Translations under genes and position numbers: made by a program
Shown here: piece after piece, positions 32,999 to 41,757 of the stretch
Position numbering within the stretch: the first letter of the stretch is position 1
Layout of the letters: each line of letters starts with the position of its first letter
Notes under the pieces: generated by a model
Database searches by the model: none
Told to the model about the DNA's origin: nothing
What the model saw: the letters and a program-made list of their open reading frames with translations, nothing else
Source: Thermodesulfobacteriota bacterium
GTDB taxonomy: Bacteria > Desulfobacterota > Desulfobacteria > Desulfobacterales > Desulfosudaceae
NCBI GenBank assembly: GCA_040753795.1
Contig: JBFMDX010000010.1
Coordinates: 78,687-142,686, forward strand
DNA length: 64,000 nt
Direction of reading: 5' to 3'

Positions 32999-35380
32999 TC
33001 ACTCCTTTTCTTCCGATGCACGTCGGTTTATCTGCGCTTGAACAAGCCCAGTTCCATATACCAAAAAGACGATAAGCAGGAAGCCGGTAACGCCGCCGAT
33101 GTTTATCATGCTTTTTAACGCCAGGCCGCTGACGCCGACGCCGGCGCTGACAAACAGCAGGAAGTGCCGGCGCAGGAAACCCCGATGAAATGAGGCAGGC
33201 GTCAGTTTTGACTGATCACCCGGGCGACGGCGGCGAATGGCAATGGCCCCCCCCTTCAACTGTTCGACCAGGTAAGTGTCCCGGCTGACCTCCTGCATGG
33301 CCAGGAAGGCGTCACGGACCGTTGTTTTTCGATAGTGCGTCTCCCCGGCGATTTTTTCAACGGTGATGTTGGCCTCATATCCGTCGGCGATACGGCGGTC
33401 CACCACGGTTTTAACTGTTGATACCCGTTCCTGCCAGGTAAGGGGCGCCATGCGGTCAAGAAAGTTGCGGAACGACACGCGCGTGGCAAAGAAGGGCGGG
33501 GTGGTTGTCTGCCACAGGTCATCGTTATTGAAACAACTCAAAAGGATGCAATGGTCGCCCGCTGCCATGCCTTTTATGTCTTCCGGCCAGGGCAAGGCGG
33601 AACCCAGGGTAAAAAAGCTATAGACCGGCTTGCGGCCGGCGGCGGTGTCAGCTTGTCGCGCGACGAGGTCGCGCACGGCTTGAATGGTTGCGGCATCAGG
33701 CCTGGCAAAGGAGGGCGGCTGGTCCGGCTGCAATTTAACCGGGGTAATAAACGCGGCCACGATCCGGATATCCGCGGGAATAGACTTTATTCGATAGATG
33801 CGGAGGGAATTAACCGCCGACAGGGCCGCCATCCACTCCCGGGGCGGTTTCATGTCCGGCGGGCACCCGGTTTGTGCCAGGAGCGCATGCCGGAGGCCGT
33901 CGGTCAGGTCGGATTCCTGAGTGAAACGGCGGATATGGGACTGCCATGGCAGCAGGGACGCGGCCGTGGGCAGGTTGATGTCGGGGAAGGCCGCGCCCAC
34001 GGCGGTCTTGAGGTTTTCCTCGATTGCGGCAAAAAATTTCTGGCTGGCGGATTGTTTGCGGGCCAGATCGCCGACAAACCTGTCGGGCCAGTCGGCTCTG
34101 GCAGGAAACCAGAGGCTCGCCCTGAGTTCCGGGGTCCAGGCCCGATTCAGTCGCAGAAATTCCTGGCGGTTTTCGGGGGTGTCTTCCCGTAAAACATCCG
34201 GCTGTCGGGGATGATACAGGACCCGTGTGCCGGGCTTGAGCAGGCGGCGATCCAGGTCGCGGCCCTCCCTTTCGAGTACGCGAACAAATTCACGCCATTC
34301 CGGCTCCGGCGATTCCATTTTTACTTCCTTTACAGGAGCGCTGGGCGGACCCGTGAACGCTTCCACGGCGAAACGTTCAATATAGTCGTATGGCAGCAGC
34401 GCATGGCCGGGAGCTTCCGGGCTGTCCGGCGCCCAGCCGAGTCCCCAGCTGTTGCGGACGATAAAGTAGCCGCCGCCGGGAACCGTATCATCATCGACGT
34501 AACCCACCGCGCACATGGCGTGTCCGCCCACGATCTCTTCGCCGGGAAGGGGCAGCGTAATCTTGCCGGTGCGATTTGTTTCTGCCGAACAATACCAGCT
34601 GTCGAAGACCAGCGTCCCGAATGTTACCGGCATTCCGCCCTGACCGTTCTCGCCGGCAAGGACGTACTTGTAATTCTGAACGAGCCCCGGCTCCACGGTA
34701 CGGGCCGAAGGCAGGCGATAGCGTTTGGCCTTTTCCTGTGGATCAGACCGGGGCGGCCCCTGGCCTTCGGTGGCCGATTGCATGGGGTTATATGGCCAGG
34801 CCGAGGCCTGACATACCCCGTATTCCTGGAGAACCGTCATGGCGGTGTGAAGGGCGGTTCCGGGATCCGGGCTGCCGTCCAGCTCCTTGCATCCCCAGTA
34901 AAGGAATTGCTCAGACAGGGGCTCCGGCGGCGTGAGCAGGAATTCGCGCAAGGCAACGGTGGCGAAAGCAACGCAAGTGCCGCGCTCCCCCTGGTCGCGG
35001 GCCGGCGGCAGGCGATCCATCAGGCGGACGGCCGGCGGCAGGCGATCATCAAAGGCGCCGGCAGGCAACGGACGGGATGGTCGCAGGCGTCCTTCCGCGC
35101 GATAGATATCAACCATTTGCGGGTCAAGGAGGCAACCCAGAAGGCCCCCCCGTTGCGGCCGGCGAAGCAGGGCCAGACGATTTGATGGGACAGCGGCGGC
35201 AAAGTTATTGGTTGAGAGGGCGCGCAGCGCGATTGCCTCGCTGCTTTGATGCTTGTCCGACAGGGCGGCGATAAGGGCGATGGCCTCTTCAACCGATTCA
35301 ATCCACAAGGACTGGAGCAAACGGACCTGGTCCGGTGATATCGCAAGAGATGAAAGAGGTGTCTGACCGGGTATCCTCAT
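32999..35380 (-). CDS. Papain-like (C1) peptidase with C-terminal membrane segments
   Basis: A 793-residue protein. The C1 peptidase domain (about 105-335) has the catalytic Cys136 in RDQGERGTCVAFA, His287 in GGHAMCAVGY and Asn310 in FIVRNSWGLGW; all three are in place, with Val in the position where papains usually have Trp. The N-terminal 100 residues and the long middle (about 345-740) are of unknown type. Two hydrophobic segments near 735-780 anchor it in the membrane. The ATG overlaps the stop of the preceding small gene (ATGA). It probably acts as an effector or as a processor of the caspases; its substrates are unknown. Confidence 0.88.
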   Translation of the reverse strand: MRIPGQTPLSSLAISPDQVRLLQSLWIESVEEAIALIAALSDKHQSSEAIALRALSTNNFAAAVPSNRLALLRRPQRGGLLGCLLDPQMVDIYRAEGRLRPSRPLPAGAFDDRLPPAVRLMDRLPPARDQGERGTCVAFATVALREFLLTPPEPLSEQFLYWGCKELDGSPDPGTALHTAMTVLQEYGVCQASAWPYNPMQSATEGQGPPRSDPQEKAKRYRLPSARTVEPGLVQNYKYVLAGENGQGGMPVTFGTLVFDSWYCSAETNRTGKITLPLPGEEIVGGHAMCAVGYVDDDTVPGGGYFIVRNSWGLGWAPDSPEAPGHALLPYDYIERFAVEAFTGPPSAPVKEVKMESPEPEWREFVRVLEREGRDLDRRLLKPGTRVLYHPRQPDVLREDTPENRQEFLRLNRAWTPELRASLWFPARADWPDRFVGDLARKQSASQKFFAAIEENLKTAVGAAFPDINLPTAASLLPWQSHIRRFTQESDLTDGLRHALLAQTGCPPDMKPPREWMAALSAVNSLRIYRIKSIPADIRIVAAFITPVKLQPDQPPSFARPDAATIQAVRDLVARQADTAAGRKPVYSFFTLGSALPWPEDIKGMAAGDHCILLSCFNNDDLWQTTTPPFFATRVSFRNFLDRMAPLTWQERVSTVKTVVDRRIADGYEANITVEKIAGETHYRKTTVRDAFLAMQEVSRDTYLVEQLKGGAIAIRRRRPGDQSKLTPASFHRGFLRRHFLLFVSAGVGVSGLALKSMINIGGVTGFLLIVFLVYGTGLVQAQINRRASEEKE

Positions 35381-35721
35381 GCCGCCCCTCCGTTGCCGTT
35401 GTCTGAATCCGTATTGAATTGCGTCTCATCAAACCGGGCGCCAAGGGGACCTCCCGGACGGGCCTGGATTAGCGCTTCGTAACGCTGAGATCCCAGAATT
35501 TTTTGCGATTCCTGAAGCAGTTCATCAAGGGAAGCGGGATTGCCGGCAAGGAGCTTGTTCAGGCCCCTTCGGCCCTGGTCCGTGGCGGCCGAGGCGACAA
35601 ACTGCTCAACGCTGGTGATCCAGTATGACCGGAGGGCTTGGGCGGAATGCGATTCAAGCGATTCAAGGCAAGCGATATCGTGGCCCTGTTCCTGTGTGCA
35701 TTCCTCGTTCGGTCCGGTCAT
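35377..35721 (-). CDS. Small first gene of the protease/DGR island
   Basis: A 114-residue soluble protein with no recognisable domain. Its central part (YWITSVEQFVASAATDQGRRG) resembles the N-terminal region of the papain-like protein next to it (SLWIESVEEAIALIAALSD), so the two may share a small helical domain, a useful hint at a docking unit. The gene overlaps the papain-like gene by four bases and is preceded by the best promoter candidate for the island. Confidence 0.65.
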   Translation of the reverse strand: MTGPNEECTQEQGHDIACLESLESHSAQALRSYWITSVEQFVASAATDQGRRGLNKLLAGNPASLDELLQESQKILGSQRYEALIQARPGGPLGARFDETQFNTDSDNGNGGAA

Positions 35722-35816
35722 GGCACGTACTCTTACTGATTATCCGGGGAGGCCGTTTCAGGCAAGCCGTATCCTCGTGTCGTTAAATATACGCGATCCC
35801 CCTGATCCGCAGACGG

Positions 35817-35845
35817 CTAATAGTAAAGGATTACAAGCTTTTCAA
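35817..35845 (-). promoter_or_regulatory. Candidate promoter of the protease/DGR island
   Basis: TTGAAA (35840-35845), 17 bases, TATTAG (35817-35822) on the minus strand, about 95 bases before the first gene. No -24/-12 (sigma-54) element was found in this region. Confidence 0.35.
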
Positions 35846-35897
35846 TTAGTTATACCCATAACAAAACCTTTTTTGTGTGTCAACATGATTTTTGTGC

Positions 35898-36629
35898 CTA
35901 TTGCCTTGCAATTTTTGCCAATTTTTCTTTTCCCTCCTCATATTCCGGCGCATAATCCCGGTAGTATTGGATGACTTTGGGGATATAGTTTTGAGTTTCG
36001 GCGGGCAACTTGGCGTAGGGTTGATGAATGTACTTCTCTCCGGCATTATAGGCGATCAGCGCTTTGTCTAATGCCTGATATTTGGTCAGATATTTTTTTA
36101 AAAGACGGGTTCCGCAGTGAATATTTTCTTTCGGATCAAACGGATCGGTCAGGCCGTTTTCACTACCGGTGCTGTCCATGATCTGCATCAGGCCTTTGGC
36201 GCCGGCATGTGATACAGCCGAGGGGTCAAAGCCGCTTTCCGCCCGTATGACGGCTTTAATTAAAGCCGGGTTAACCCCGTATTCTTTTGAGGCGTTTTCA
36301 ATGTGTTGGTCTATTCCTGTCCGGGGCTGTTGTGCCGATGCGATTGTTTGATCAGACGAATCATCTTCACAGTCTTTCTGGCTTTTTGAATAAAACCATT
36401 CTGGAATTGCCATGCCGGCCGTTCTTGCCTCTGCTGCCAAGGTGGCTTTTAATGATTCGGCGGCAGGCTCGTGGTTAAGCTCCTGAATCTTGGCGATCAT
36501 CATCTGCTGGGTTAGAAAACGCATATAAAGCGTATCCGCATCCTCGGCAATAGCCGAGGCGGTTATTGACGACATGAGCATCCCGATGGCAAGACCCGGC
36601 CCTGCTATTCTGAATAGCGTGTTAATCAT
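35898..36629 (-). CDS. Lytic transglycosylase (SLT domain)
   Basis: A 243-residue periplasmic protein with an N-terminal signal sequence (about 1-28). The C-terminal SLT domain (about 105-230) carries the catalytic Glu131 in IRAESGFDPSAVSHAGAKGL and the downstream GLMQI, NIHCGTRLLKKYL and ALIAYNAGE motifs. It cleaves peptidoglycan strands to anhydro-muropeptides. It is the last gene of an operon with ExbB/ExbD-like motor proteins, suggesting that cell-wall opening is tied to that complex. Confidence 0.9.
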   Translation of the reverse strand: MINTLFRIAGPGLAIGMLMSSITASAIAEDADTLYMRFLTQQMMIAKIQELNHEPAAESLKATLAAEARTAGMAIPEWFYSKSQKDCEDDSSDQTIASAQQPRTGIDQHIENASKEYGVNPALIKAVIRAESGFDPSAVSHAGAKGLMQIMDSTGSENGLTDPFDPKENIHCGTRLLKKYLTKYQALDKALIAYNAGEKYIHQPYAKLPAETQNYIPKVIQYYRDYAPEYEEGKEKLAKIARQ

Positions 36630-36641
36630 TCTTTCTCTCCT

Positions 36642-37649
36642 TTAGATAAGCACCTTCAGTCCCAGGCTAACGACTTGATTCGTTGTCCGGTTGACGGCTG
36701 TCTTAATATTCAGGCCGAGATCGTCGCCGGATATGAAATATTCTCCCCTGACAATATCGAAGCTTTCCATGCCGTAATCATTTGATTCCAGGTATTGTTT
36801 CAAACTGCCCAGAAAACCGGTTTCGATGCGGGATGGCAGCAGCACCACCAGGGCCAGATTGGGACTGTCCGGCCATTTTTCAAATGCTGTGCTCAGGATT
36901 TCGGTGACCAGTGGTTCATCCGCTATTTCACGGGGGCGGAACAGGGCCAGTTGACTGAGTTCCCCCGGTTCCTGGAACTTGAGGAAGCGGTAATGGCTGT
37001 TATAATAATGAAGTTCGACTTCCGCCAGAATACTCTGGTTCATCGTATCACCGACAAACAGATGACCGCCGATCTGCTTTATCATCTTCAGGTATTCGTC
37101 AAACCCGATGCTGCTCCAGTTGGCTTCAATGATCGGCAGCTTTTTTCCCTCTTTTTGCAGGCGGCTGCCGATGGCGCTCTGCTCCTGGTTTATACTGATA
37201 GTTTTTGGCGCCAGATTCGCGGGCTTGGGTTGTTGTTCCATCTGCATAGCCGAATTGTTTTGGACGGCCAATTTTTTTTTGGATTGTGACACAGGCGGTT
37301 CAGGGGTGGAGGAATGGGGCACAGGTTTAGGCATGGGAGGAGTAGAAACTGCTTTTGGAGGGACGGGTGGTTCCTGTAGCGGTGGGGCAGCCTTGATCTT
37401 GGGAGCTTTTTCGGAAACGGCGATGGCGGCAGCAAGAGCGGCCGGTAAGGTCTGTACTACCACCATTTGTTCCGGTTTGCTGGCATCTGGAGAGAGGTGA
37501 GACAGGGACGGTTTCTCTATTTTTTGCTCTGTGTTCAATATCTTATGCGCATCTTCGTTTTTATCCGGTGTGATCCGGTGCGATGTCCCGGTGAGTATAT
37601 ACAGGGTCACGAGAAAGGACAATACGCATACAATGGATTTGGTTTTCAT
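36642..37649 (-). CDS. Proline-rich single-pass protein in TonB position
   Basis: A 335-residue protein with an N-terminal membrane anchor (IVCVLSFLVTLYILTG), a long proline/lysine-rich stretch (about 80-150; PPLQEPPVPPKAVSTPPMPK) and a C-terminal globular domain of about 160 residues. The layout and the place directly after an ExbD-like gene (four-base overlap) are those of TonB, but the C-terminal domain does not show an obvious TonB fold. It probably reaches across the periplasm and passes motor energy to an outer-membrane or wall partner. Confidence 0.65.
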   Translation of the reverse strand: MKTKSIVCVLSFLVTLYILTGTSHRITPDKNEDAHKILNTEQKIEKPSLSHLSPDASKPEQMVVVQTLPAALAAAIAVSEKAPKIKAAPPLQEPPVPPKAVSTPPMPKPVPHSSTPEPPVSQSKKKLAVQNNSAMQMEQQPKPANLAPKTISINQEQSAIGSRLQKEGKKLPIIEANWSSIGFDEYLKMIKQIGGHLFVGDTMNQSILAEVELHYYNSHYRFLKFQEPGELSQLALFRPREIADEPLVTEILSTAFEKWPDSPNLALVVLLPSRIETGFLGSLKQYLESNDYGMESFDIVRGEYFISGDDLGLNIKTAVNRTTNQVVSLGLKVLI

Positions 37650-38062
37650 GGCGTTTTGGCCTTTTCGTATGTATCGTAAATAGCTTGGATTCCAGCTTGT
37701 TTGGCGGCATCCAGTATGGCGACATATTCACCATGGGAAAGGGCCTTATCAAACCGGGTGATCAGTACGGTTTTTCCTTTTTGGCGATATGTCGTCAGGG
37801 CTTGTTTCAAATGATCGAATGATATAGGTTTGTTCTCAATATAAAGCTGGCCGCCTTTATCTGTTTTCCGCGCCGAAAGGATGACGTATTCAGGTACTCC
37901 GGCGGCCTTGTCACCTTCAGAGTCGCCCTGGGAGAGTTGGATACGTACCAACTCGGTCTTGACGCTTTCGGTTTGAATATTGATCATCAGGACGCCCGTG
38001 GTAACGAGGAAAACCATGAGCGACAGGGCAAAAATATCCATGCCAAGATCTTTGTTAATCAT
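37646..38062 (-). CDS. ExbD/TolR-like motor subunit
   Basis: A 138-residue protein: a short cytosolic start (MINKDLGMDIFA), one membrane segment (about 11-28) with an Asp just before it, and a periplasmic domain with the ExbD/TolR pattern (YVILSARKTDKGGQLYIENK, then KTVLITRFDKALSHGEYVAILDAAKQAG). In this family the Asp of the membrane segment takes part in proton flow. It overlaps its ExbB-like partner upstream by eight bases. Confidence 0.82.
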   Translation of the reverse strand: MINKDLGMDIFALSLMVFLVTTGVLMINIQTESVKTELVRIQLSQGDSEGDKAAGVPEYVILSARKTDKGGQLYIENKPISFDHLKQALTTYRQKGKTVLITRFDKALSHGEYVAILDAAKQAGIQAIYDTYEKAKTP

Positions 38063-38978
38063 TGATGATTTCCTTTTGTGTCATGTGCTGTTGTGTTGAG
38101 AACTTCTGCGCCACCAGCGCGTCAAGGAGCATCTGCTCCTCAATACCCGGTTTATTGTCCGATTCCTGCGGAAAAAAGCGCCTGAAAATTTTTGAGGCAA
38201 TATAGGCGGGTACGGATATAAAAATCCCTACGGCCGTGCTGCCAAAGGCGGCGGAAGACTTTTGAAGAAGCACGTTGATCATCTCCGCCTGGCTCATGTC
38301 CACAGACATGCTGCCCATGGTGGCCATCAGGGACAGCACTGTTCCCGCAAAGCCGAAGGTGCCAGCGAGATTCTGGATAATATCCAGAAGATAAAAATAG
38401 AGAGCGGATGGAGGCTTCGGATCTATTGAGATGCGCAGGACAAAATCCTTGTAAGCCAGCGATGGTCCGTTGGGAACGGCAACCATGGCTTTTTCCCAGT
38501 GGGGCTTATGAAGACCGGATCGCTTGAATAACCTGTCGACGATTTCCCGGCGGTTGTTTGAAAACCTGGACAGCATCTGACAAAGCCTTTTTTCCGACTT
38601 AAAGGAGTTGATTCCGTTGAACTGCCCGTAATACAACTGTTGAAAATTGTCGCCAAAGCACTCCCGGGCTTTACGTAAAATCCGATCATCCGACATCCGC
38701 AATTCAGCGATCAGTTTCCAGACTGACCACAGGCACACGCAGGCCATGGGGAAGAGAGCGAATAGGGTCGGCCCGACCATGATGTAGATCCATTGCCAGG
38801 CGGCAGTGATGCCGGGAAATATCTCCGGCGGCGCATTAAATATCGATTCGCCTCCTGTCCAAAATTTGTATGCGCAAATCTCGGCAATACCGATACCGAT
38901 TAAAATATATAACATGTGGGAATAAATGCTTTCTTTGAATCGGGGCCATGAAAAACCAATTGAGTGAAATAATTTCAT
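38055..38978 (-). CDS. MotA/TolQ/ExbB-like proton channel protein
   Basis: A 307-residue protein with membrane segments near 20-38, 58-85, 205-228 and 240-262. The C-terminal pair has the family signature (LAGTFGFAGTVLSLMATMGS, then SSAAFGSTAVGIFISVPAYI). MotA/TolQ/ExbB proteins form a pentamer that, with an ExbD/TolR dimer, converts proton flow into mechanical force. The neighbours (ExbD-like, proline-rich TonB-position protein, lytic transglycosylase, lipoprotein) suggest an envelope machine rather than flagellar stators. Confidence 0.87.
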   Translation of the reverse strand: MKLFHSIGFSWPRFKESIYSHMLYILIGIGIAEICAYKFWTGGESIFNAPPEIFPGITAAWQWIYIMVGPTLFALFPMACVCLWSVWKLIAELRMSDDRILRKARECFGDNFQQLYYGQFNGINSFKSEKRLCQMLSRFSNNRREIVDRLFKRSGLHKPHWEKAMVAVPNGPSLAYKDFVLRISIDPKPPSALYFYLLDIIQNLAGTFGFAGTVLSLMATMGSMSVDMSQAEMINVLLQKSSAAFGSTAVGIFISVPAYIASKIFRRFFPQESDNKPGIEEQMLLDALVAQKFSTQQHMTQKEIIND

Positions 38979-38989
38979 GCTTTTCTCCG

Positions 38990-39376
38990 TTATTTCTTGC
39001 TTTCAAAAAGGGGGATGGGGGAAAAGAATTCCTGCCCGGTCATCTTTTCAATAATCAAGGCCGGCAACAATTCGAGACCGCCCTGCCTGCTTGCCCCATT
39101 ACCCAGAAAGAGGTTGTTTTCCAGAAAGCTTTCGTTGTCCTTACATTTTGCCAGTATATAAATTTGGTGGCTCAAGATGATGGCCCCGGCGGGGGCCAGT
39201 TCGCTCATTGGGGCATTATGCGCCCAGGCCTTGACCATTTTCATGGCAGCGCCGTTTTTTTCTTGGACCCATCGTTGAACCAGCGGATCGGAGTCACAAT
39301 CGCAGCCGCAGAAACCAGGAAACGATGCCATCAACATCATGACTAACCAGGTTGTGATTACGGTGATTCTTTTCAT
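38990..39376 (-). CDS. Secreted protein of unknown function
   Basis: A 128-residue protein with a clear signal peptide (TVITTWLVMMLMASFPGFCG) and a small domain starting with a CDCD cluster. I do not recognise the family. It lies 11 bases before the ExbB-like gene in the envelope operon and presumably works with it in the periplasm. Confidence 0.65.
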   Translation of the reverse strand: MKRITVITTWLVMMLMASFPGFCGCDCDSDPLVQRWVQEKNGAAMKMVKAWAHNAPMSELAPAGAIILSHQIYILAKCKDNESFLENNLFLGNGASRQGGLELLPALIIEKMTGQEFFSPIPLFESKK

Positions 39377-39391
39377 TTTTTCACCTCGCCC

Positions 39392-40348
39392 TTAATAGTT
39401 ATTGTCCGCCGGCCATGAGTTGGGAAAGCTGGGCCGGCTTCCGAGGCTGCGGCTGGTGCCCTGGTCCGGTTGACTGACGGAGTTGCTGATGAACATTATA
39501 TTTTCCCGGATATCTTCAATGTTTTCCTTAATGGGGCCAAGCGTGTTCGTCGTCATATCCCCTGCGAACTCGCTGCCGCCGGAAAAGGCGCTTTGAATCA
39601 ATTCATATGAAGCAATCTGGCTGACCAGTTGAAGGGTGGTGGCTTCTTCGGTGACAATAGCCTTCAGTATGTCGGACTCGCAGGCAATGGCGTTAAATCT
39701 TTCCGTCAGATCTTGTATCTTTAAGATGAGCTTTTTTCTGGAAAAAGAGGTATCGCTGCTGTTGTTTTTTTGCAGCAGGGAGTTATATGTCTCAATTTCC
39801 CGTGCCAGTCGGCCGGCATGTTGTAGTTCGTTTAGAATAACCGGATCTTTGATGGTGTCCTGGTATGGCGCCAGCGTTAAATAAAGATCACGGGAATTCT
39901 GCAAAACCGGTTTGGATCTGTTGATCATTTCATTTACGGCTTGTTCGTTAATTGCGCCTCCTTCCTGTTCCAGGCTGTCGAGCAATGAATAGAGAGTTGT
40001 GGCGTGGATGCTTGCATATTTGCCGGTAATCTCAAGCTCTTTGGAAATATCTTTGATATATACGGCAAGATTTTTGGCAAATTGCGCTTCCAGGTTTTTC
40101 CTGTCAAACATCGATGTGTCCGAAGCCAAGTCCAGTATCTGCGATTTCAACTGGGCCATCTTGTTTTGAATGACTTCTCGATGCTGTTTTAACGGGGTGA
40201 TTTCTTCAAGATAGCTGCCCTGGTTTTCACCCATTTCCCGAACGGTCATAAAAACCAGATCGCCGGATATTTCCATGGCCAGAGCCGAACTGGCAGTAAG
40301 GATGAGCAGTGTCAATATCGTGATGGTATCTATTGGTTTGGTTTTCAT
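39392..40348 (-). CDS. Secreted coiled-coil protein
   Basis: A 318-residue protein with a signal peptide (MKTKPIDTITILTLLILTAS, cleavage near ALA). The mature part is almost entirely helical with long heptad stretches (about 45-120 and 165-235), and the tail is Ser/Pro-rich. Such proteins can form periplasmic bridges or rods. It has no family match I can name. Start 40348 was chosen because the signal peptide begins there; a longer frame into the lipoprotein gene was rejected. Confidence 0.65.
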   Translation of the reverse strand: MKTKPIDTITILTLLILTASSALAMEISGDLVFMTVREMGENQGSYLEEITPLKQHREVIQNKMAQLKSQILDLASDTSMFDRKNLEAQFAKNLAVYIKDISKELEITGKYASIHATTLYSLLDSLEQEGGAINEQAVNEMINRSKPVLQNSRDLYLTLAPYQDTIKDPVILNELQHAGRLAREIETYNSLLQKNNSSDTSFSRKKLILKIQDLTERFNAIACESDILKAIVTEEATTLQLVSQIASYELIQSAFSGGSEFAGDMTTNTLGPIKENIEDIRENIMFISNSVSQPDQGTSRSLGSRPSFPNSWPADNNY

Positions 40349-40365
40349 GGAGTTTGTCTCCGAAT

Positions 40366-40827
40366 TTATTGGATTAGAATTTCCTGCCACACTCCGTCCT
40401 TGACAGGATAGGGCAGTGGCAGGCCCTGCATGGTTGCCGCCAGGTTCAGCAGAGTGCATTCATCGCCTGAAGGCATCTGCCGATGCCCAATTATTTTATC
40501 CAGATGATAAGCGCATTTTACAAAATGGTCTCTTTGCGAACATCTTAAGTATGTTTTTGCAGCAGCTACCATGCAGCGCCGTTCGGCATCCTTGTTGTCG
40601 TCTTTGTGATATAAAGATGCAGCCTTCTCAAAATATTCGGCGCTTTTCTGATAAAATCCTTCCCGGTAATAGGTCAACGCGAGTTCAAAGGGCAGTTCCG
40701 GTCTGTCAGCAACCTCAACGGTTGCAGCCATGCGCGACTGGTTGTGCAGGGTGTTCCTGGGTGCGCACCCGAATAAAACGATGCATACCGCCAGAAACGA
40801 TAAAATGGTCAGTGTTGCTTTTTTCAT
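40366..40827 (-). CDS. Lipoprotein with helical repeats
   Basis: A 153-residue protein with a lipoprotein signal (MKKATLTILSFLAVCIVLFG followed by Cys21). The mature part has TPR-like helices (PFELALTYYREGFYQKSAEY, then FEKAASLYHKD). It is the first gene of the envelope operon that ends with the lytic transglycosylase and has a GGGAGG ribosome binding site. The lipid anchor places it at the inner or outer membrane, where it may dock the motor complex. Confidence 0.75.
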   Translation of the reverse strand: MKKATLTILSFLAVCIVLFGCAPRNTLHNQSRMAATVEVADRPELPFELALTYYREGFYQKSAEYFEKAASLYHKDDNKDAERRCMVAAAKTYLRCSQRDHFVKCAYHLDKIIGHRQMPSGDECTLLNLAATMQGLPLPYPVKDGVWQEILIQ

Positions 40828-41034
40828 GGTGTCCTCCCTTTTTTAAGCACTGTAATCGTGTTACCCGGTTTGCCTATTGGGAGAGCATCCAATATGCCAG
40901 AATGATGAGTTGATGAATTATGGAAGCCGTAACTCTTTGCAATAGAAGAAAATAAAGTTGGCGAGAATATTTGCGGGAAAAAACAATGTGGATTTTGTTA
41001 GTAGTTTCTGCCGCTGATGGTTTAACGATCTAAC

Positions 41035-41053
41035 ATCTAAAAGAATTTTAGAT
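41035..41053. repeat. Perfect palindrome near the envelope operon
   Basis: ATCTAAAA-GAA-TTTTAGAT in the gap between the envelope operon and the DUF4143 remnant. It could be an operator or a weak terminator of the remnant. The rest of the 40828-41085 gap shows nothing clear. Confidence 0.4.
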
Positions 41054-41085
41054 AGGAAGCTCTTTAAGATTTTATCTTTATCCAC

Positions 41086-41610
41086 TCACGGCAGCGTAGC
41101 CAGCCATTGAAAAACCGGGGCCACCAGGATACGGTGAATGTCGTTGGGTATTATTTTAAAGCCGTCTCCGTTTTCAACCAATTGCACGGCCGGGATTTCC
41201 AGGGCGGCCTGAAATTTTTTTAACGCAGCCGAGGGCTGCGTGTCGGACAGTTTGGCCTCGACCATCAGTAATGGTTTGTTCCCTTCGGCGATCAGAAAGT
41301 CGACTTCCTGCCGCTCTTTGTTTTTAATGAAATGAAGCGTGAAGTCCCCGTGCCCCAGGTCATTCCAGCAGGAAACGGCCCGGAAGAGTTCCAGCGCCAC
41401 CATATTTTCGAAACGTGCCGCCGGGTCCTTGATGCGCGGGGCATCCCACAGATAAACCTTTTTTTCTTTCTGGATGGCCCGGGAAATTTTCGCCGTCCAG
41501 GGTGAAATGGAAAACGTCAGAAAAAAAGTTTCAAATACGGACAGCCAGGACTGAATCGAGTTATAGGAAACCTTCAGGTCTCCTGCCAGGGAGGAGGCGG
41601 AAATCGGGCT
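41086..41610 (-). pseudogene. 5'-truncated DUF4143 ATPase remnant
   Basis: An open frame of 174 codons, from just after an in-frame TAG (41611-41613) to the TGA at 41086, that corresponds to the C-terminal DUF4143 half of AAA/DUF4143 ATPases: SPISASSLAGDLKVSYNSIQ, KVYLWDAPRIKDPAARFEN and the nuclease-like VDFLIAEGNKPLLMVEAKL. The N-terminal P-loop domain is missing and there is no start codon before residue 70 (Met at 41403). It is a degraded gene, ended by the short direct repeats at 41611-41660. Confidence 0.75.
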
Positions 41611-41660
41611 CTAATGAAAAATAGTCAAGATGATTTTTAATTATAATGAAATATAGTCAG
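41611..41660. repeat. Short direct repeats at the pseudogene break
   Basis: TAATGAAAAATAGTCA (41612-41627) and TAATGAAATATAGTCA (41643-41658) differ by one base and lie 31 bp apart. They mark the place where the DUF4143 gene lost its 5' part. The remaining bases to 41757 show no gene. Confidence 0.6.
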
Positions 41661-41757
41661 ATCCGGCCCCCTGGAGATTTTTCCCGATCCTGTCTCCGAT
41701 TCTGACACGATTCTTACGGGAGCGGCACCCGATGACGCGGCATTTCGGTAAGAGCAG

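Noticed and set aside
35722..35760. A sigma-54-like TGGCACG element at 35724.
   Set aside because: It lies on the plus strand, pointing away from the island, and its -12 part (TTAC) is poor.
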